From: Flagellimonas sp. 389 | Lineage (GTDB): Bacteria > Bacteroidota > Bacteroidia > Flavobacteriales > Flavobacteriaceae | Length of the DNA stretch: 64,000 bases | Assembly: GCF_018449435.1 (NCBI RefSeq) | Contig: NZ_JAHCMU010000023.1 | Span: 1-64,000 of the forward strand | Reading direction: 5' to 3' | Part shown: piece after piece, positions 55,086 through 63,606 of the stretch | Layout: each line of letters begins with the position of its first letter | Position numbering within the stretch: position 1 is the first letter of the stretch | Translations under genes and position numbers: made by a program | Notes under the pieces: model-generated | Database searches by the model: none | What the model was told of the DNA's origin: nothing | The model's input: only the letters and a program-made list of their open reading frames with translations

Positions 55086-56849
55086 ATGGATTTAAAATTA
55101 CTCCTTTTATCCAGAGGCACAGTCTTGTTTTATCTAAGACAGGCCTTATTTTTTATAATACCATTGTTTTTTCTATGCAAAGTAAACGCACAAGAAGGAA
55201 ATCCTTATGTGAGTTATGATGTACCTTTTCAAAACTTATTGAAATTTAATAGGTTTTTAATAAACCCTACGTTTTCAGCTGTTCGGGAGGACAAGTCCTA
55301 CGTAAATCTGTTTCATAGAAACCAAGGTTCGGATTTCAACAATAACAATCAAAACTATTTTTTGAGTTACAGTGGACGGTTGAACGAACGTGTTGGCCTT
55401 GGGTTGAGTTTATACAACCAACAAGAAGGGGTAATTTCCAATTTGGGCGTTATGGCTAATTATTCGCATGGTATACAACTGGGGAAAAAAAGCAATCTTA
55501 GCTTTGGGGTCAATATCCCTTACTATGTAAGCAGTTTTGATCCGGAAAGGGCTATAACCGTAGAGGAAGATCCACTTTTGAACGATGCTGCACAAAATTC
55601 CATTATATCGTTTCAGCCTGGATTGAATCTTTCCTTGGGAAAGTTTGATTTTGGTGTGTTTGCCCAAAATTTGGTCGATTATAACATGCAATCCGGACAG
55701 TCTTTAACCAGTTTCGATGAGAAAACCTTTTCAGGGCATATACAGTTTGCACACGAATTTAAAAATGGAGCTGGAGTTTTTGAAGATGGTAGATTGCTTC
55801 CTTTGGCAAGAGCTCGTATAGAAGGTGCCGAAGACCCTATTTTTGGGGGGGGATTAATATTGGATTTGCCCAAATTGGGTTGGATTCAAGGCGGTTACGA
55901 TCAATTCTATGGTGCTTCTGCAGGTACGGGTTTTAATCTAAATCGCAGGCTTTCATTTGGTTATAATTTTGAGAAGAACATCAATAGCCCCCTCAGTAAT
56001 CTTGGTGTAACGCATGAGGTCTCCATTGCTTTCTCTTTTATTCCCTCACAATCAAGAAATGCAATTGCATCTAATGAAGGTTCTACAGAAAAACCTATCG
56101 AGGGAACCTTTGTTGCAGATGCTAAAGATGAAAAGAAAAAGAAAAAAGGCAAGTTGGATGAGCAAACCACTTTACGCCCTACCAATAAGGAGGATTTAGC
56201 GTTCTGGGAAGCACAGGTCAAAGAACTAAAGGCTCAACAAAATGATAATTACATGGTAATCAATGAGTTGATTTTTAAAATGGATTCGTTGGAACGACAC
56301 AGACAGCGAGATTTGGAAAAACGTTTTGAGATGGTTATGCGTATGGTACAACGCAAGACCAATAACGAACGACCAGATATTGAAGCACAGGCCCAAAACA
56401 TATATTTGGCAAAGAGTACTGACCTAGATTCTATTGAAAAAGTGGTAAAAACTACTAGTTTGGCAGATAATACAAAATCTAAAAAAACCAGCGCCACTGA
56501 CGATACTGGTGCCTTTACCGGAGGAGCATTCAAACCAATTGAGAAGTTCATCAACTTAGACGGAGTAGGGAAGGGACATTATATTGTAGCCAATGTATTT
56601 AAGAACGAACGTTACCTAAAGAGCTTTATGGCCAAGCTTAAATCCAAAGGGTTGGACGCGAAATATTTCAAAAATCCAGATAATGGCTTAAACTATGTCT
56701 ACCTGGCAAAATATGAAGAAAACGAACTTGCATATCAGGCATATCGCTCAAAGATGAAGGGCGAGTATACCGATGAGATATGGATCATGCATGTGGATAA
56801 TCCCCGCTATTCCAATTGGGCGGATACCAAATTTCAGGATAATGAATAG
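55086..56849 (+). CDS. PorP/SprF-family membrane protein with C-terminal SPOR-like domain
   Basis: 587 residues. A signal peptide (cleaved near VNAQ, residue 36) precedes a PorP/SprF beta-barrel (about 37-320; QNLLKFNRFLINPTFSAVRE, YFLSYSGRLNERVGLGLSLY). Members sit in the outer membrane and work with type IX secretion and attachment of gliding or surface proteins. A Lys/Glu-rich linker and coiled coil (about 345-440) follow. The last ~80 residues (GHYIVANVFKNERYLKSFMA, NYVYLAKYEENELAYQAY) look like a SPOR-type peptidoglycan-binding domain. Standard PorP/SprF proteins end near residue 320, so this is a barrel fused to a cell-wall anchor. Confidence 0.88.
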   Translation: MDLKLLLLSRGTVLFYLRQALFFIIPLFFLCKVNAQEGNPYVSYDVPFQNLLKFNRFLINPTFSAVREDKSYVNLFHRNQGSDFNNNNQNYFLSYSGRLNERVGLGLSLYNQQEGVISNLGVMANYSHGIQLGKKSNLSFGVNIPYYVSSFDPERAITVEEDPLLNDAAQNSIISFQPGLNLSLGKFDFGVFAQNLVDYNMQSGQSLTSFDEKTFSGHIQFAHEFKNGAGVFEDGRLLPLARARIEGAEDPIFGGGLILDLPKLGWIQGGYDQFYGASAGTGFNLNRRLSFGYNFEKNINSPLSNLGVTHEVSIAFSFIPSQSRNAIASNEGSTEKPIEGTFVADAKDEKKKKKGKLDEQTTLRPTNKEDLAFWEAQVKELKAQQNDNYMVINELIFKMDSLERHRQRDLEKRFEMVMRMVQRKTNNERPDIEAQAQNIYLAKSTDLDSIEKVVKTTSLADNTKSKKTSATDDTGAFTGGAFKPIEKFINLDGVGKGHYIVANVFKNERYLKSFMAKLKSKGLDAKYFKNPDNGLNYVYLAKYEENELAYQAYRSKMKGEYTDEIWIMHVDNPRYSNWADTKFQDNE

Positions 56850-56856
56850 CTGACTA

Positions 56857-57468
56857 TTAAGGTTTCACTTCTCTTATTTTTTCAGCGATTGCCTTGCTGC
56901 CCATATCTTCTCTTTCCATCAATTCCGAAGTAATTTTTGGGTGATCTTCTTCACGGGTTTGAGAAAGCTTGTACGCCGCTTGAATATCTGAAATTTCAAT
57001 CCTAAAACCGATAACACCCTTAACTTGTCTCAAGGTTTTTGGCGACATATCCTTTAAGGAAATAGGTTTTTTAGAAGCTTTTTCATATTTGTCGACCAGC
57101 TTATGAAGCGATTCCATAGTAGCTTCCTCACTTAAAATTGTGAGTTTACCGTATATATGAACCGCAATGTAATTCCATGTAGGAACTTCTTCATCCTTAT
57201 ACCAAGAAGAAGATACATAAGCGTGAGGGCCATTAAAGACACAAAGCACTTCCGCTGAGTCTATAAAGGACTTTCCCTGTGGATTTCCTCTGGCAATATG
57301 GCCGACAAGAATATCCTTGCCTTCCTCGTCTTTTTCCAATTCCAATGGAATGTGTGTCGCCCATGGTTTTCCATCTACTTGATTTATTAAAAGTCCAAAA
57401 CTATTATGGGTCAAAAAATCCTTTATTTCTTCAAGATTTTCGTTTTTGTAGTAATGTGGGATGTACAT
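56857..57468 (-). CDS. PaiB/FMN-binding negative regulator family protein
   Basis: 203 residues from ATG 57468. The longer open frame upstream is repeat-derived. MYIPHYYKNENLEEIKDFL, then HIPLELEKDEEG, HIARGNPQ and VSSSWYKDEEVPTWNYIAVH match the PaiB family, which has a split-barrel FMN-binding fold. B. subtilis PaiB affects sporulation and protease genes, but most members are probably flavin-dependent enzymes. Its 5' side abuts the 21-copy 7-nt array, so its mRNA leader is probably repeat sequence. Confidence 0.92.
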   Translation of the reverse strand: MYIPHYYKNENLEEIKDFLTHNSFGLLINQVDGKPWATHIPLELEKDEEGKDILVGHIARGNPQGKSFIDSAEVLCVFNGPHAYVSSSWYKDEEVPTWNYIAVHIYGKLTILSEEATMESLHKLVDKYEKASKKPISLKDMSPKTLRQVKGVIGFRIEISDIQAAYKLSQTREEDHPKITSELMEREDMGSKAIAEKIREVKP

Positions 57469-57484
57469 TTTTTTGTTGACGGTT

Positions 57485-57631
57485 AACAATAAACAATAAA
57501 CAATGAACAATGAACAATAAACAATAAACAATGAACAATAAACAATAAACAATAAACAATAAACAATGAACAATAAACAATAAACAATAAACAATGAACA
57601 ATAAACAATGAACAATGAACAATGAACAATA
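57485..57631. repeat. 21-copy tandem array of the 7-nt unit AACAAT(A/G)
   Basis: 147 bases of exact 7-nt periodicity; only the seventh base varies (A or G). It lies 17 bases upstream of the PaiB-like start codon (minus strand). A degenerate relative of the GAGCGCAGTCGAAG element follows at about 57637-57653. Because 7 is not a multiple of 3, the minus strand encodes a 7-residue peptide repeat in every frame, which creates long spurious frames. Confidence 0.95.
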
Positions 57632-57707
57632 CGTGTGGCGAGCGTAGTCGTAACAAAAAATTCGCCAATGGCTAGTGTTTTGTATTAAAGCCTTTTGTTT
57701 TGTTCAA

Positions 57708-59732
57708 TTATTCTTTATACTTCTCGAACCATGCCAAAACACTGGCGATTTTAGCAATTAAATTACTCGGCTTATTTGCTATCCCGTGTGAAGCACCCGG
57801 AATCCGGACCATGGCAGATTCTACATTTTCTAGTTTCAATGCAGCATAGAACTGTTCGGATTCTGCGATTGGCGTGCGATAATCTTCCTCACCGGTCAAT
57901 AGCATTGTTGGTGTTTTTACATTGGCAACATAGGAAAGAGGAGATCGTTTAAAATAACTCTCTGGATCTTCCCAAGGTTTTTTACCAAACCAATATTTGG
58001 AAAAGAAACTGGCCCCATCCGCATAGAGTACAAAACTCTGCCAGTTGATTACCGGTTTGGCTACTACAGCCGCTTTAAAGCGGTCTGTTTTACCAACGAT
58101 CCATGCTGTGAGTACTCCGCCACCACTACCACCGGTAACAAAAAGATTGCTCTCGTCTACATAGCCTTTGTTGATTACCGTATCTACGCCCGACATTAAA
58201 TCTTCGTAGTCGTGGTTGGGATAATCATGGTGAATTAAATTACCAAACTCTTCTCCATAACCAGAACTTCCCCTAGGGTTTGTATAGAGCACTACATAAC
58301 CAGCTGCAGCAAATGCCTGTATCTCTGCGGAATAAACCGAACCATAGCTTGCGAACGGCCCACCATGTATTTCCAAAATCATTGGATACTTTTTTGAAGG
58401 GTCAAAATTGGGAGGAGTTACGACCCAACCTTGTATTTTACGTTGATCATAAGAAGAATCCCACCAAAGCTCTTCTACCTTGCCCAGATTTCTAAAAGCG
58501 AATAGGTCATCGTTTAAAGAAGTAAGTCGTTTGGTTCCATTTTTGCCATAAGTTCCCAGATCAGCTGGATGCTCCGTACTTCCTAGCGTATATGCGAATC
58601 TATCGTTTTTTGAAACGGTATACGCAGCCGCATTGTAAGGTCTTCCCAATGAAAGTCCACCTAAGCCCTTTACTTTTTCATTAACATTTCCGTTGAGGTT
58701 CATGTACGCGATTTTTGTATGGCCTTTATCATCAAACTGAAAATAGATTCCTTTTCCACTATTGGCCCAAGTAATGTTTTGTATATCACGATCAAAACCG
58801 TCCGAAATCAGTTTAGATGTTTCACTGGCGATATCAAGTACATAAGCTTTGGTTAATTGATAACCTTGGTAGGTGTCGTCAAAACCAGTATAGGCTAACT
58901 TGGTGCCATCTGGGGATAAGACCGGATTGGAATCAGGCCCATAACGGTCAGTAAGAGTTGCTACCTTTCCATCAGATAAAGAAAGCTTATAGAGCTCGCT
59001 GTTTAAGGGTTCTAATGCTTCTTCAGCATTAAAATTTGCTGAAAAATAGAGATGCCTACTATCTTTTGACCACACAGGTGCTCCATGGTCAAAATCAGTA
59101 GAGGTCCATTGTCTTGGAGTGCCGCCATCTATGGATAGGGTGAAAATCTGTGTATTTCCCCCTTTAAAATATCCTTGCCCGTCACCGCGGTAGTTCAGTT
59201 TTGTAATATATGTTGGTGGTTTGTTCCATTTGGCACCTTCAGGTTTTGAAGGCATTTTTACTATGGATTTCTCGCTTTTGGGGACAAACATAGTGAACGC
59301 AAGTTGTTTATCGTCTTTAGACCAAGAAACTTGTCCTGGAGATTTTGGCGTATTGGCGAGTGGAACAGTTTCCTTGGTATCCATCCACATGAGATATAAC
59401 TTCATTTTTCCATCTGACATATTCGATTTAAAAATGATTTTTTTTCCATCATGCGACCATCTTGGATAAAAGTCGTTTTGGTTTCCAGTCGTTAACGGGC
59501 GGCTTTTGGTACCATCGAAATTTACGATCCAAAGATTGGAAAGGTTCTTATCTGTCATTACATCCTTAAAATTGCGGACATAGATAATTTGGGTACCATC
59601 AGGTGAAATTTGTGGATCAGAGACATATTCCATATTGAAAATGTCCAAAAGCTCCAAGTTAGACTTAACTTGAGCCGATACAGTATGGGCAAAAAACAGT
59701 ACTAAAACGATACGCAGCAGGATAGTCTTCAA
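57708..59732 (-). CDS. secreted S9-family prolyl oligopeptidase-like peptidase
   Basis: 674 residues. It starts with TTG at 59732; no ATG is available before an upstream stop codon and the signal peptide (to TVSAQ) is good. A WD40/TolB-like propeller (about 30-400; SPDGTQIIYVRN, SKDSRHLYFSAN) is followed by an alpha/beta hydrolase domain. The catalytic triad is Ser536 in GGSGGG, Asp617 in GEEDYRTP and His649 in GASHGI. It cleaves peptides in the periplasm, probably as a dipeptidyl- or acylaminoacyl-peptidase. Single gene. Confidence 0.94.
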   Translation of the reverse strand: MKTILLRIVLVLFFAHTVSAQVKSNLELLDIFNMEYVSDPQISPDGTQIIYVRNFKDVMTDKNLSNLWIVNFDGTKSRPLTTGNQNDFYPRWSHDGKKIIFKSNMSDGKMKLYLMWMDTKETVPLANTPKSPGQVSWSKDDKQLAFTMFVPKSEKSIVKMPSKPEGAKWNKPPTYITKLNYRGDGQGYFKGGNTQIFTLSIDGGTPRQWTSTDFDHGAPVWSKDSRHLYFSANFNAEEALEPLNSELYKLSLSDGKVATLTDRYGPDSNPVLSPDGTKLAYTGFDDTYQGYQLTKAYVLDIASETSKLISDGFDRDIQNITWANSGKGIYFQFDDKGHTKIAYMNLNGNVNEKVKGLGGLSLGRPYNAAAYTVSKNDRFAYTLGSTEHPADLGTYGKNGTKRLTSLNDDLFAFRNLGKVEELWWDSSYDQRKIQGWVVTPPNFDPSKKYPMILEIHGGPFASYGSVYSAEIQAFAAAGYVVLYTNPRGSSGYGEEFGNLIHHDYPNHDYEDLMSGVDTVINKGYVDESNLFVTGGSGGGVLTAWIVGKTDRFKAAVVAKPVINWQSFVLYADGASFFSKYWFGKKPWEDPESYFKRSPLSYVANVKTPTMLLTGEEDYRTPIAESEQFYAALKLENVESAMVRIPGASHGIANKPSNLIAKIASVLAWFEKYKE

Positions 59733-60059
59733 GGTGTTAGATTTTTAGAAGTTTGAATAATGCTCAAGATACGTATTTAATCAATTTGCTGTATCGAACA
59801 GTACTTCCTAAAACCTAACGTTTCAAAATAAAATTGATGGCTCTTTGGCATCAAATCGGAACCGAATTGTGTGAGGGTGAAAATTGTTGCTGACCTTGAA
59901 TCAAAAAAGGGCATCAAAAAAAGCACTCTAAACATCATATTGAACTTATTGAAATACTTCAACCTGTCAGAAATTCAACATGAGCTTATATAGGCTCAAC
60001 CTAATTTTGGAAGAACTAAATGCTTATGAGATACCCTTTCTTTTCATCAAACCAAATAA
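59733..60059. other. 327-bp intergenic region, nothing recognised
   Basis: No convincing gene, RNA or terminator was found between the DUF4249 gene end and the peptidase start. Confidence 0.5.
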
Positions 60060-60905
60060 TTATTCAAACGTATAACTACGTGCTACTTTTTCCGTGACCC
60101 TAAAATAACCATAGGCGATATTGTCTGGATTACTGGTATTGACACAATTACCAACAAGTGCTACAGGGGTAGGGCTAAAGGGATCTCCGCCGGCTTCAAA
60201 CTGGTCTACCAAAAGCTGTAAATAGGTATAGTAATCCTCGGATATTCCAAGAAAAACGATATCAACGGTATCTCCAACCAAAAACTCCCTGATATTATTA
60301 TCCTCATCCTCTAACTTTTCATAATAAATGGTGAACTCATTGCCATCGATAAATTCATCCTTTATGTAGAAGAGTTCAGGAAGTAGATCGTCGCGACTCT
60401 GAAAACGTAAAAAATAATAGTTTTCTACATCTGCGGGATCTTCAAACGATACATTTACCTCCAATACCTCATCATCCTCTCCATCCTCGGTAGATTGTGT
60501 TACGGATGTAATATCGGTTACCGGTAGAAGTGTTTCTGTGGCAGTATAGGTTTCTTCTTGGTAAACCACTTCCAATGTATAGGAATTTCCAATAATCGGT
60601 TCAAAAGATGTGGTGGTATACCTACCATCATTTTCATCTTCAAAAATAAATTCAGTTCCGCTATCATTATTGGTTACTTTAACACTGGCCCCAATGACCG
60701 CTGTATTTTGCTGACTTTCAAAAAATGGTGTAGAGGTACTTAGGAGAATGGTCTGATCATTCCCTGTAGTTCCTTTTTCCCAATCAAGGGATGCTTCTAT
60801 TGTAAGTCTTATAGGGCCTTCTGGCACATCAACTTCTATAACATCGGTACAAGATGTCACCGTTATCAATAGCATGCTGAATAATATCTTATAAATTTGT
60901 TTCAT
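60060..60905 (-). CDS. DUF4249-family lipoprotein
   Basis: 281 residues. Lipobox VTSCTD. The mature part opens with VPEGPIRLTIEASLDW and contains an Ig-like beta-sandwich (QNTAVIGASVKVTN, DGRYTTTSF, SYTLEVVYQEETYTATET) typical of DUF4249. Members are encoded next to TonB receptors in Bacteroidetes and are thought to be surface partners of them. Here it follows the receptor gene by 4 bases. Ligand unknown. Confidence 0.9.
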   Translation of the reverse strand: MKQIYKILFSMLLITVTSCTDVIEVDVPEGPIRLTIEASLDWEKGTTGNDQTILLSTSTPFFESQQNTAVIGASVKVTNNDSGTEFIFEDENDGRYTTTSFEPIIGNSYTLEVVYQEETYTATETLLPVTDITSVTQSTEDGEDDEVLEVNVSFEDPADVENYYFLRFQSRDDLLPELFYIKDEFIDGNEFTIYYEKLEDEDNNIREFLVGDTVDIVFLGISEDYYTYLQLLVDQFEAGGDPFSPTPVALVGNCVNTSNPDNIAYGYFRVTEKVARSYTFE

Positions 60906-60909
60906 GTTC

Positions 60910-63309
60910 TTAGAATTTAAAGTTGTACGTTACTGATGGGACCATTCCGAAAATAGCGGTTCTGGTCGCCTCGTTTGCACCGGTTTCCAGATTTTGTCCA
61001 AATGATATGGCAGCGGCATTTTTTCTATTGTATACGTTATAGATGCCGATAACCCATTCGCCTTTCCATTTTTTATCCGGTCTTCTATTGGGCCTATACG
61101 TAGCAGAAAGATCTAAACGATGGTACGCTGGTAATCTATCGGCATTTCGGTCAGAGTAACTCGCAACGGAAATACCTTCATACTCATATTGTCCGTTGGG
61201 GTATGTTACGGGTCTTCCGGTTTGAAAAATTGCGTTTGCTCCAAAACTCCATTTATCGTTCAATTTGTAGGCAGCGGTAATCGAAACATCATGGGTTCTG
61301 TCAAAAGGAGTATTGTACCAACTCCCATTATTGATACCTGGCCCTCCTGCGATACCACCTGGCGTTCTTTGTTCAGATTTGGACAAGGTATAGGCAACCC
61401 AACCTGTGAATGCCCCTTCATTTTTCCGAAACAAAAATTCAAGACCATATGCTCTGGACTCACCATTTAAAATTTCGGTTTCTATGGTGTTGTTCCCTAT
61501 TAAATCGGAGCCGTCCACATAGTCAATTCTATTATCAACGGTTTTATAATAGGTCTCTACCTCTAAGGAGTACATTTCATCACTGAAATTTCTAAAATAG
61601 CCCAATGCATATTGATCCGAGAGTTGGGGTTTTATATATTTTCCGCTGGGTGTCCATACATCCAAAGGAGTTACTGCCGAAGTATTGGATAACAGATGAA
61701 TATACTGTGCCGCTCTTGAATACCCCATTTTTATTGACGAGTAATCATTTAGCTGATAGGCTAAGGCGAGCCTAGGTTCAAAATTATCGAATGTTTCTAT
61801 ACTCTCACTCTTTTTGAAAAATGTTTCACCAATTGGGTCTGTCCTCTGGTAAAACCGTAACGTTGGGTTGTATAAGATAGGTTGGTCATTTGCATATTCC
61901 GATATGGGTTGACCGCCAAGCCGGTTGAACCTGCTATAACGTAACCCGTACTGTGCGGTCAGATTATCTGTTAGCTTATGCTCTGCTCCAATATAGACAC
62001 CGCTTTCAAGAGCTAATTTTTGGTCCAATATTAGCTCATTTATGGCCGAATTGGGTCCCGTAGGTTTAATTTCCCCTGGATTGAACTCATACTTTATGGC
62101 GCTGATTCCAAAATCCAGCTTAAAAGCATCGCTTAAATAATACTTAAAGTCGTATTTGGCATTGTAATTTCTGATAGATGAAATCCAATCAAACTCAAAA
62201 TCCTCTATGCCCAGCTCATAGTCATAATTACTATAAATGAGGGATAAATTTGAAAACAATCTATCATTGAAGATATGGTTCCATCTTAAGTTACCCGAAG
62301 CATTGCCGTAACTGCTGCTGAACGAACCATCAAAATTAAAAACATCGCGACCAAAATAACCGGATAGATACAATTTGTTGTTATCATTGATACTATAGTT
62401 CGTTTTTAAGTTAAGGTCGTAAAAACTTACACTGTTTTCTTCTCCGGCCAATTTTAATAACAGGTGTGCATAAGATCCTCTACCTGCGACCAAAAAAGAA
62501 CCTCGGTCTTTGAACATTGGGCCTTCGAGGGCAAGTCTACTGGAAATAACACCAACGCCACCTGTCATCGCAAAGTTTTTACTGTTTCCGTCTTTCTGGC
62601 GAACATCCAATACTGAAGATACCCGACCACCAAAACGGGCAGGAATTCCACCTTTGTATAGTTTTAAGTCTTTCACGGCATCTGCATTAAAGACCGAAAA
62701 GAAACCCAATAAGTGCGATGTATTATAGATGATGGCTTCGTCCAATAATACTAGGTTTTGGTCAACAGCACCACCTCTCACATGAAATCCGCTCGTACCT
62801 TCACCATTGTTGGTCACACCGGGTAAAATCTGTAATGATTTGATAACATCTACCTCTCCTAGAACAACGGGCATCTGTTTTACGGTCTTTATATTCAATT
62901 TAGAAACACTCATTTCTGGTTTTTTCAAAATTGCACGCTCCGTTTCCTCGGCAATGACTTCAACTTCATCTAGCTGTGTGGATGATTCCTGGACTTCGAT
63001 ATCGATTTTCTGATTACTGTTCAAAGTGATGTCCATTGAGATTTCTTTGTACCCCAAGTGCGAGAATATCAAGGTATATGAACCCTCGGGTGCGCTAATG
63101 GAGTAAAACCCATACTCATTGGTTATGGCGCCAATGGAAGTGCCCTTTAGAAATATAGAGGTTCCAAAAAGAGTCTCTCCGTTGAATTCATCGGTAACGG
63201 TTCCGCTGATCGTATAGTTGTTTTGCGAATGGATGAGAGATGAGCTCAGCACAAAGCCTACGGTCAGCATTAGTAGTGGTAGTATATTGCTACCCTTTTT
63301 TTTCTTCAT
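60910..63309 (-). CDS. TonB-dependent receptor, partner of the DUF4249 lipoprotein
   Basis: 799 residues. A signal peptide (to about 29, SLIHSQ) precedes a carboxypeptidase-regulatory-like domain (ISGTVTDEFNGETLFGTSIF), an unusual linker, QLDEVEVIAEETERAILKKP, and the plug (about 130-240; GFHVRGGAVDQNLVLLDEAI, RFGGRVSSVLDVRQKDG). The barrel ends in VTYNFKF. The linker and plug are of the group that pairs with DUF4249 proteins. Substrate unknown. It is divergent from the gene at 63607, and the 30-bp motif lies between them. Confidence 0.93.
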   Translation of the reverse strand: MKKKKGSNILPLLMLTVGFVLSSSLIHSQNNYTISGTVTDEFNGETLFGTSIFLKGTSIGAITNEYGFYSISAPEGSYTLIFSHLGYKEISMDITLNSNQKIDIEVQESSTQLDEVEVIAEETERAILKKPEMSVSKLNIKTVKQMPVVLGEVDVIKSLQILPGVTNNGEGTSGFHVRGGAVDQNLVLLDEAIIYNTSHLLGFFSVFNADAVKDLKLYKGGIPARFGGRVSSVLDVRQKDGNSKNFAMTGGVGVISSRLALEGPMFKDRGSFLVAGRGSYAHLLLKLAGEENSVSFYDLNLKTNYSINDNNKLYLSGYFGRDVFNFDGSFSSSYGNASGNLRWNHIFNDRLFSNLSLIYSNYDYELGIEDFEFDWISSIRNYNAKYDFKYYLSDAFKLDFGISAIKYEFNPGEIKPTGPNSAINELILDQKLALESGVYIGAEHKLTDNLTAQYGLRYSRFNRLGGQPISEYANDQPILYNPTLRFYQRTDPIGETFFKKSESIETFDNFEPRLALAYQLNDYSSIKMGYSRAAQYIHLLSNTSAVTPLDVWTPSGKYIKPQLSDQYALGYFRNFSDEMYSLEVETYYKTVDNRIDYVDGSDLIGNNTIETEILNGESRAYGLEFLFRKNEGAFTGWVAYTLSKSEQRTPGGIAGGPGINNGSWYNTPFDRTHDVSITAAYKLNDKWSFGANAIFQTGRPVTYPNGQYEYEGISVASYSDRNADRLPAYHRLDLSATYRPNRRPDKKWKGEWVIGIYNVYNRKNAAAISFGQNLETGANEATRTAIFGMVPSVTYNFKF

Positions 63310-63507
63310 TTGTTTTTTGATTTATGATTAAGTTATAAAGGTTAAATCACCCTATGATTTACCTTTCTTAATGACACTTGAAAAAGGAAAGGGTTGCATT
63401 TCAATAAAAAAATAATTTTCGAAAAAAAAACGTATTCAAACTTTGAACCTATAGGTAGTTGATAATTAGGTAAGTTATAAGTCTTAGGTTGAAAAATACT
63501 TTGATTA

Positions 63508-63537
63508 CAATTCATCCCAAAAATTCTACAATCCGGT
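63508..63537. promoter_or_regulatory. 30-bp motif shared with the region at 52040
   Basis: It begins CAATTCATCCC and ends with TTCTACAATCCGGT. 25 of 30 bases match 52040-52069, in the same orientation relative to the downstream plus-strand gene (70 bases before it, against 63 at the other site). Confidence 0.55.
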
Positions 63538-63606
63538 AACACTTTCTGGTCTAATACTGTATTCAATCACATTTTTGTGGCAACAATAATCAAAAAACGA
63601 ACAGTT

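Noticed and set aside
16075..57631. Tandem arrays considered as CRISPR
   Set aside because: Units are 7 nt, directly abutting, with no spacers and no cas genes.
57431..57668. Long minus-strand open frames through the AACAAT array encoding repeats such as LFIVYC
   Set aside because: They exist only because a 7-nt repeat without stops is open in all frames. The PaiB-like protein starts at 57468, after the array.
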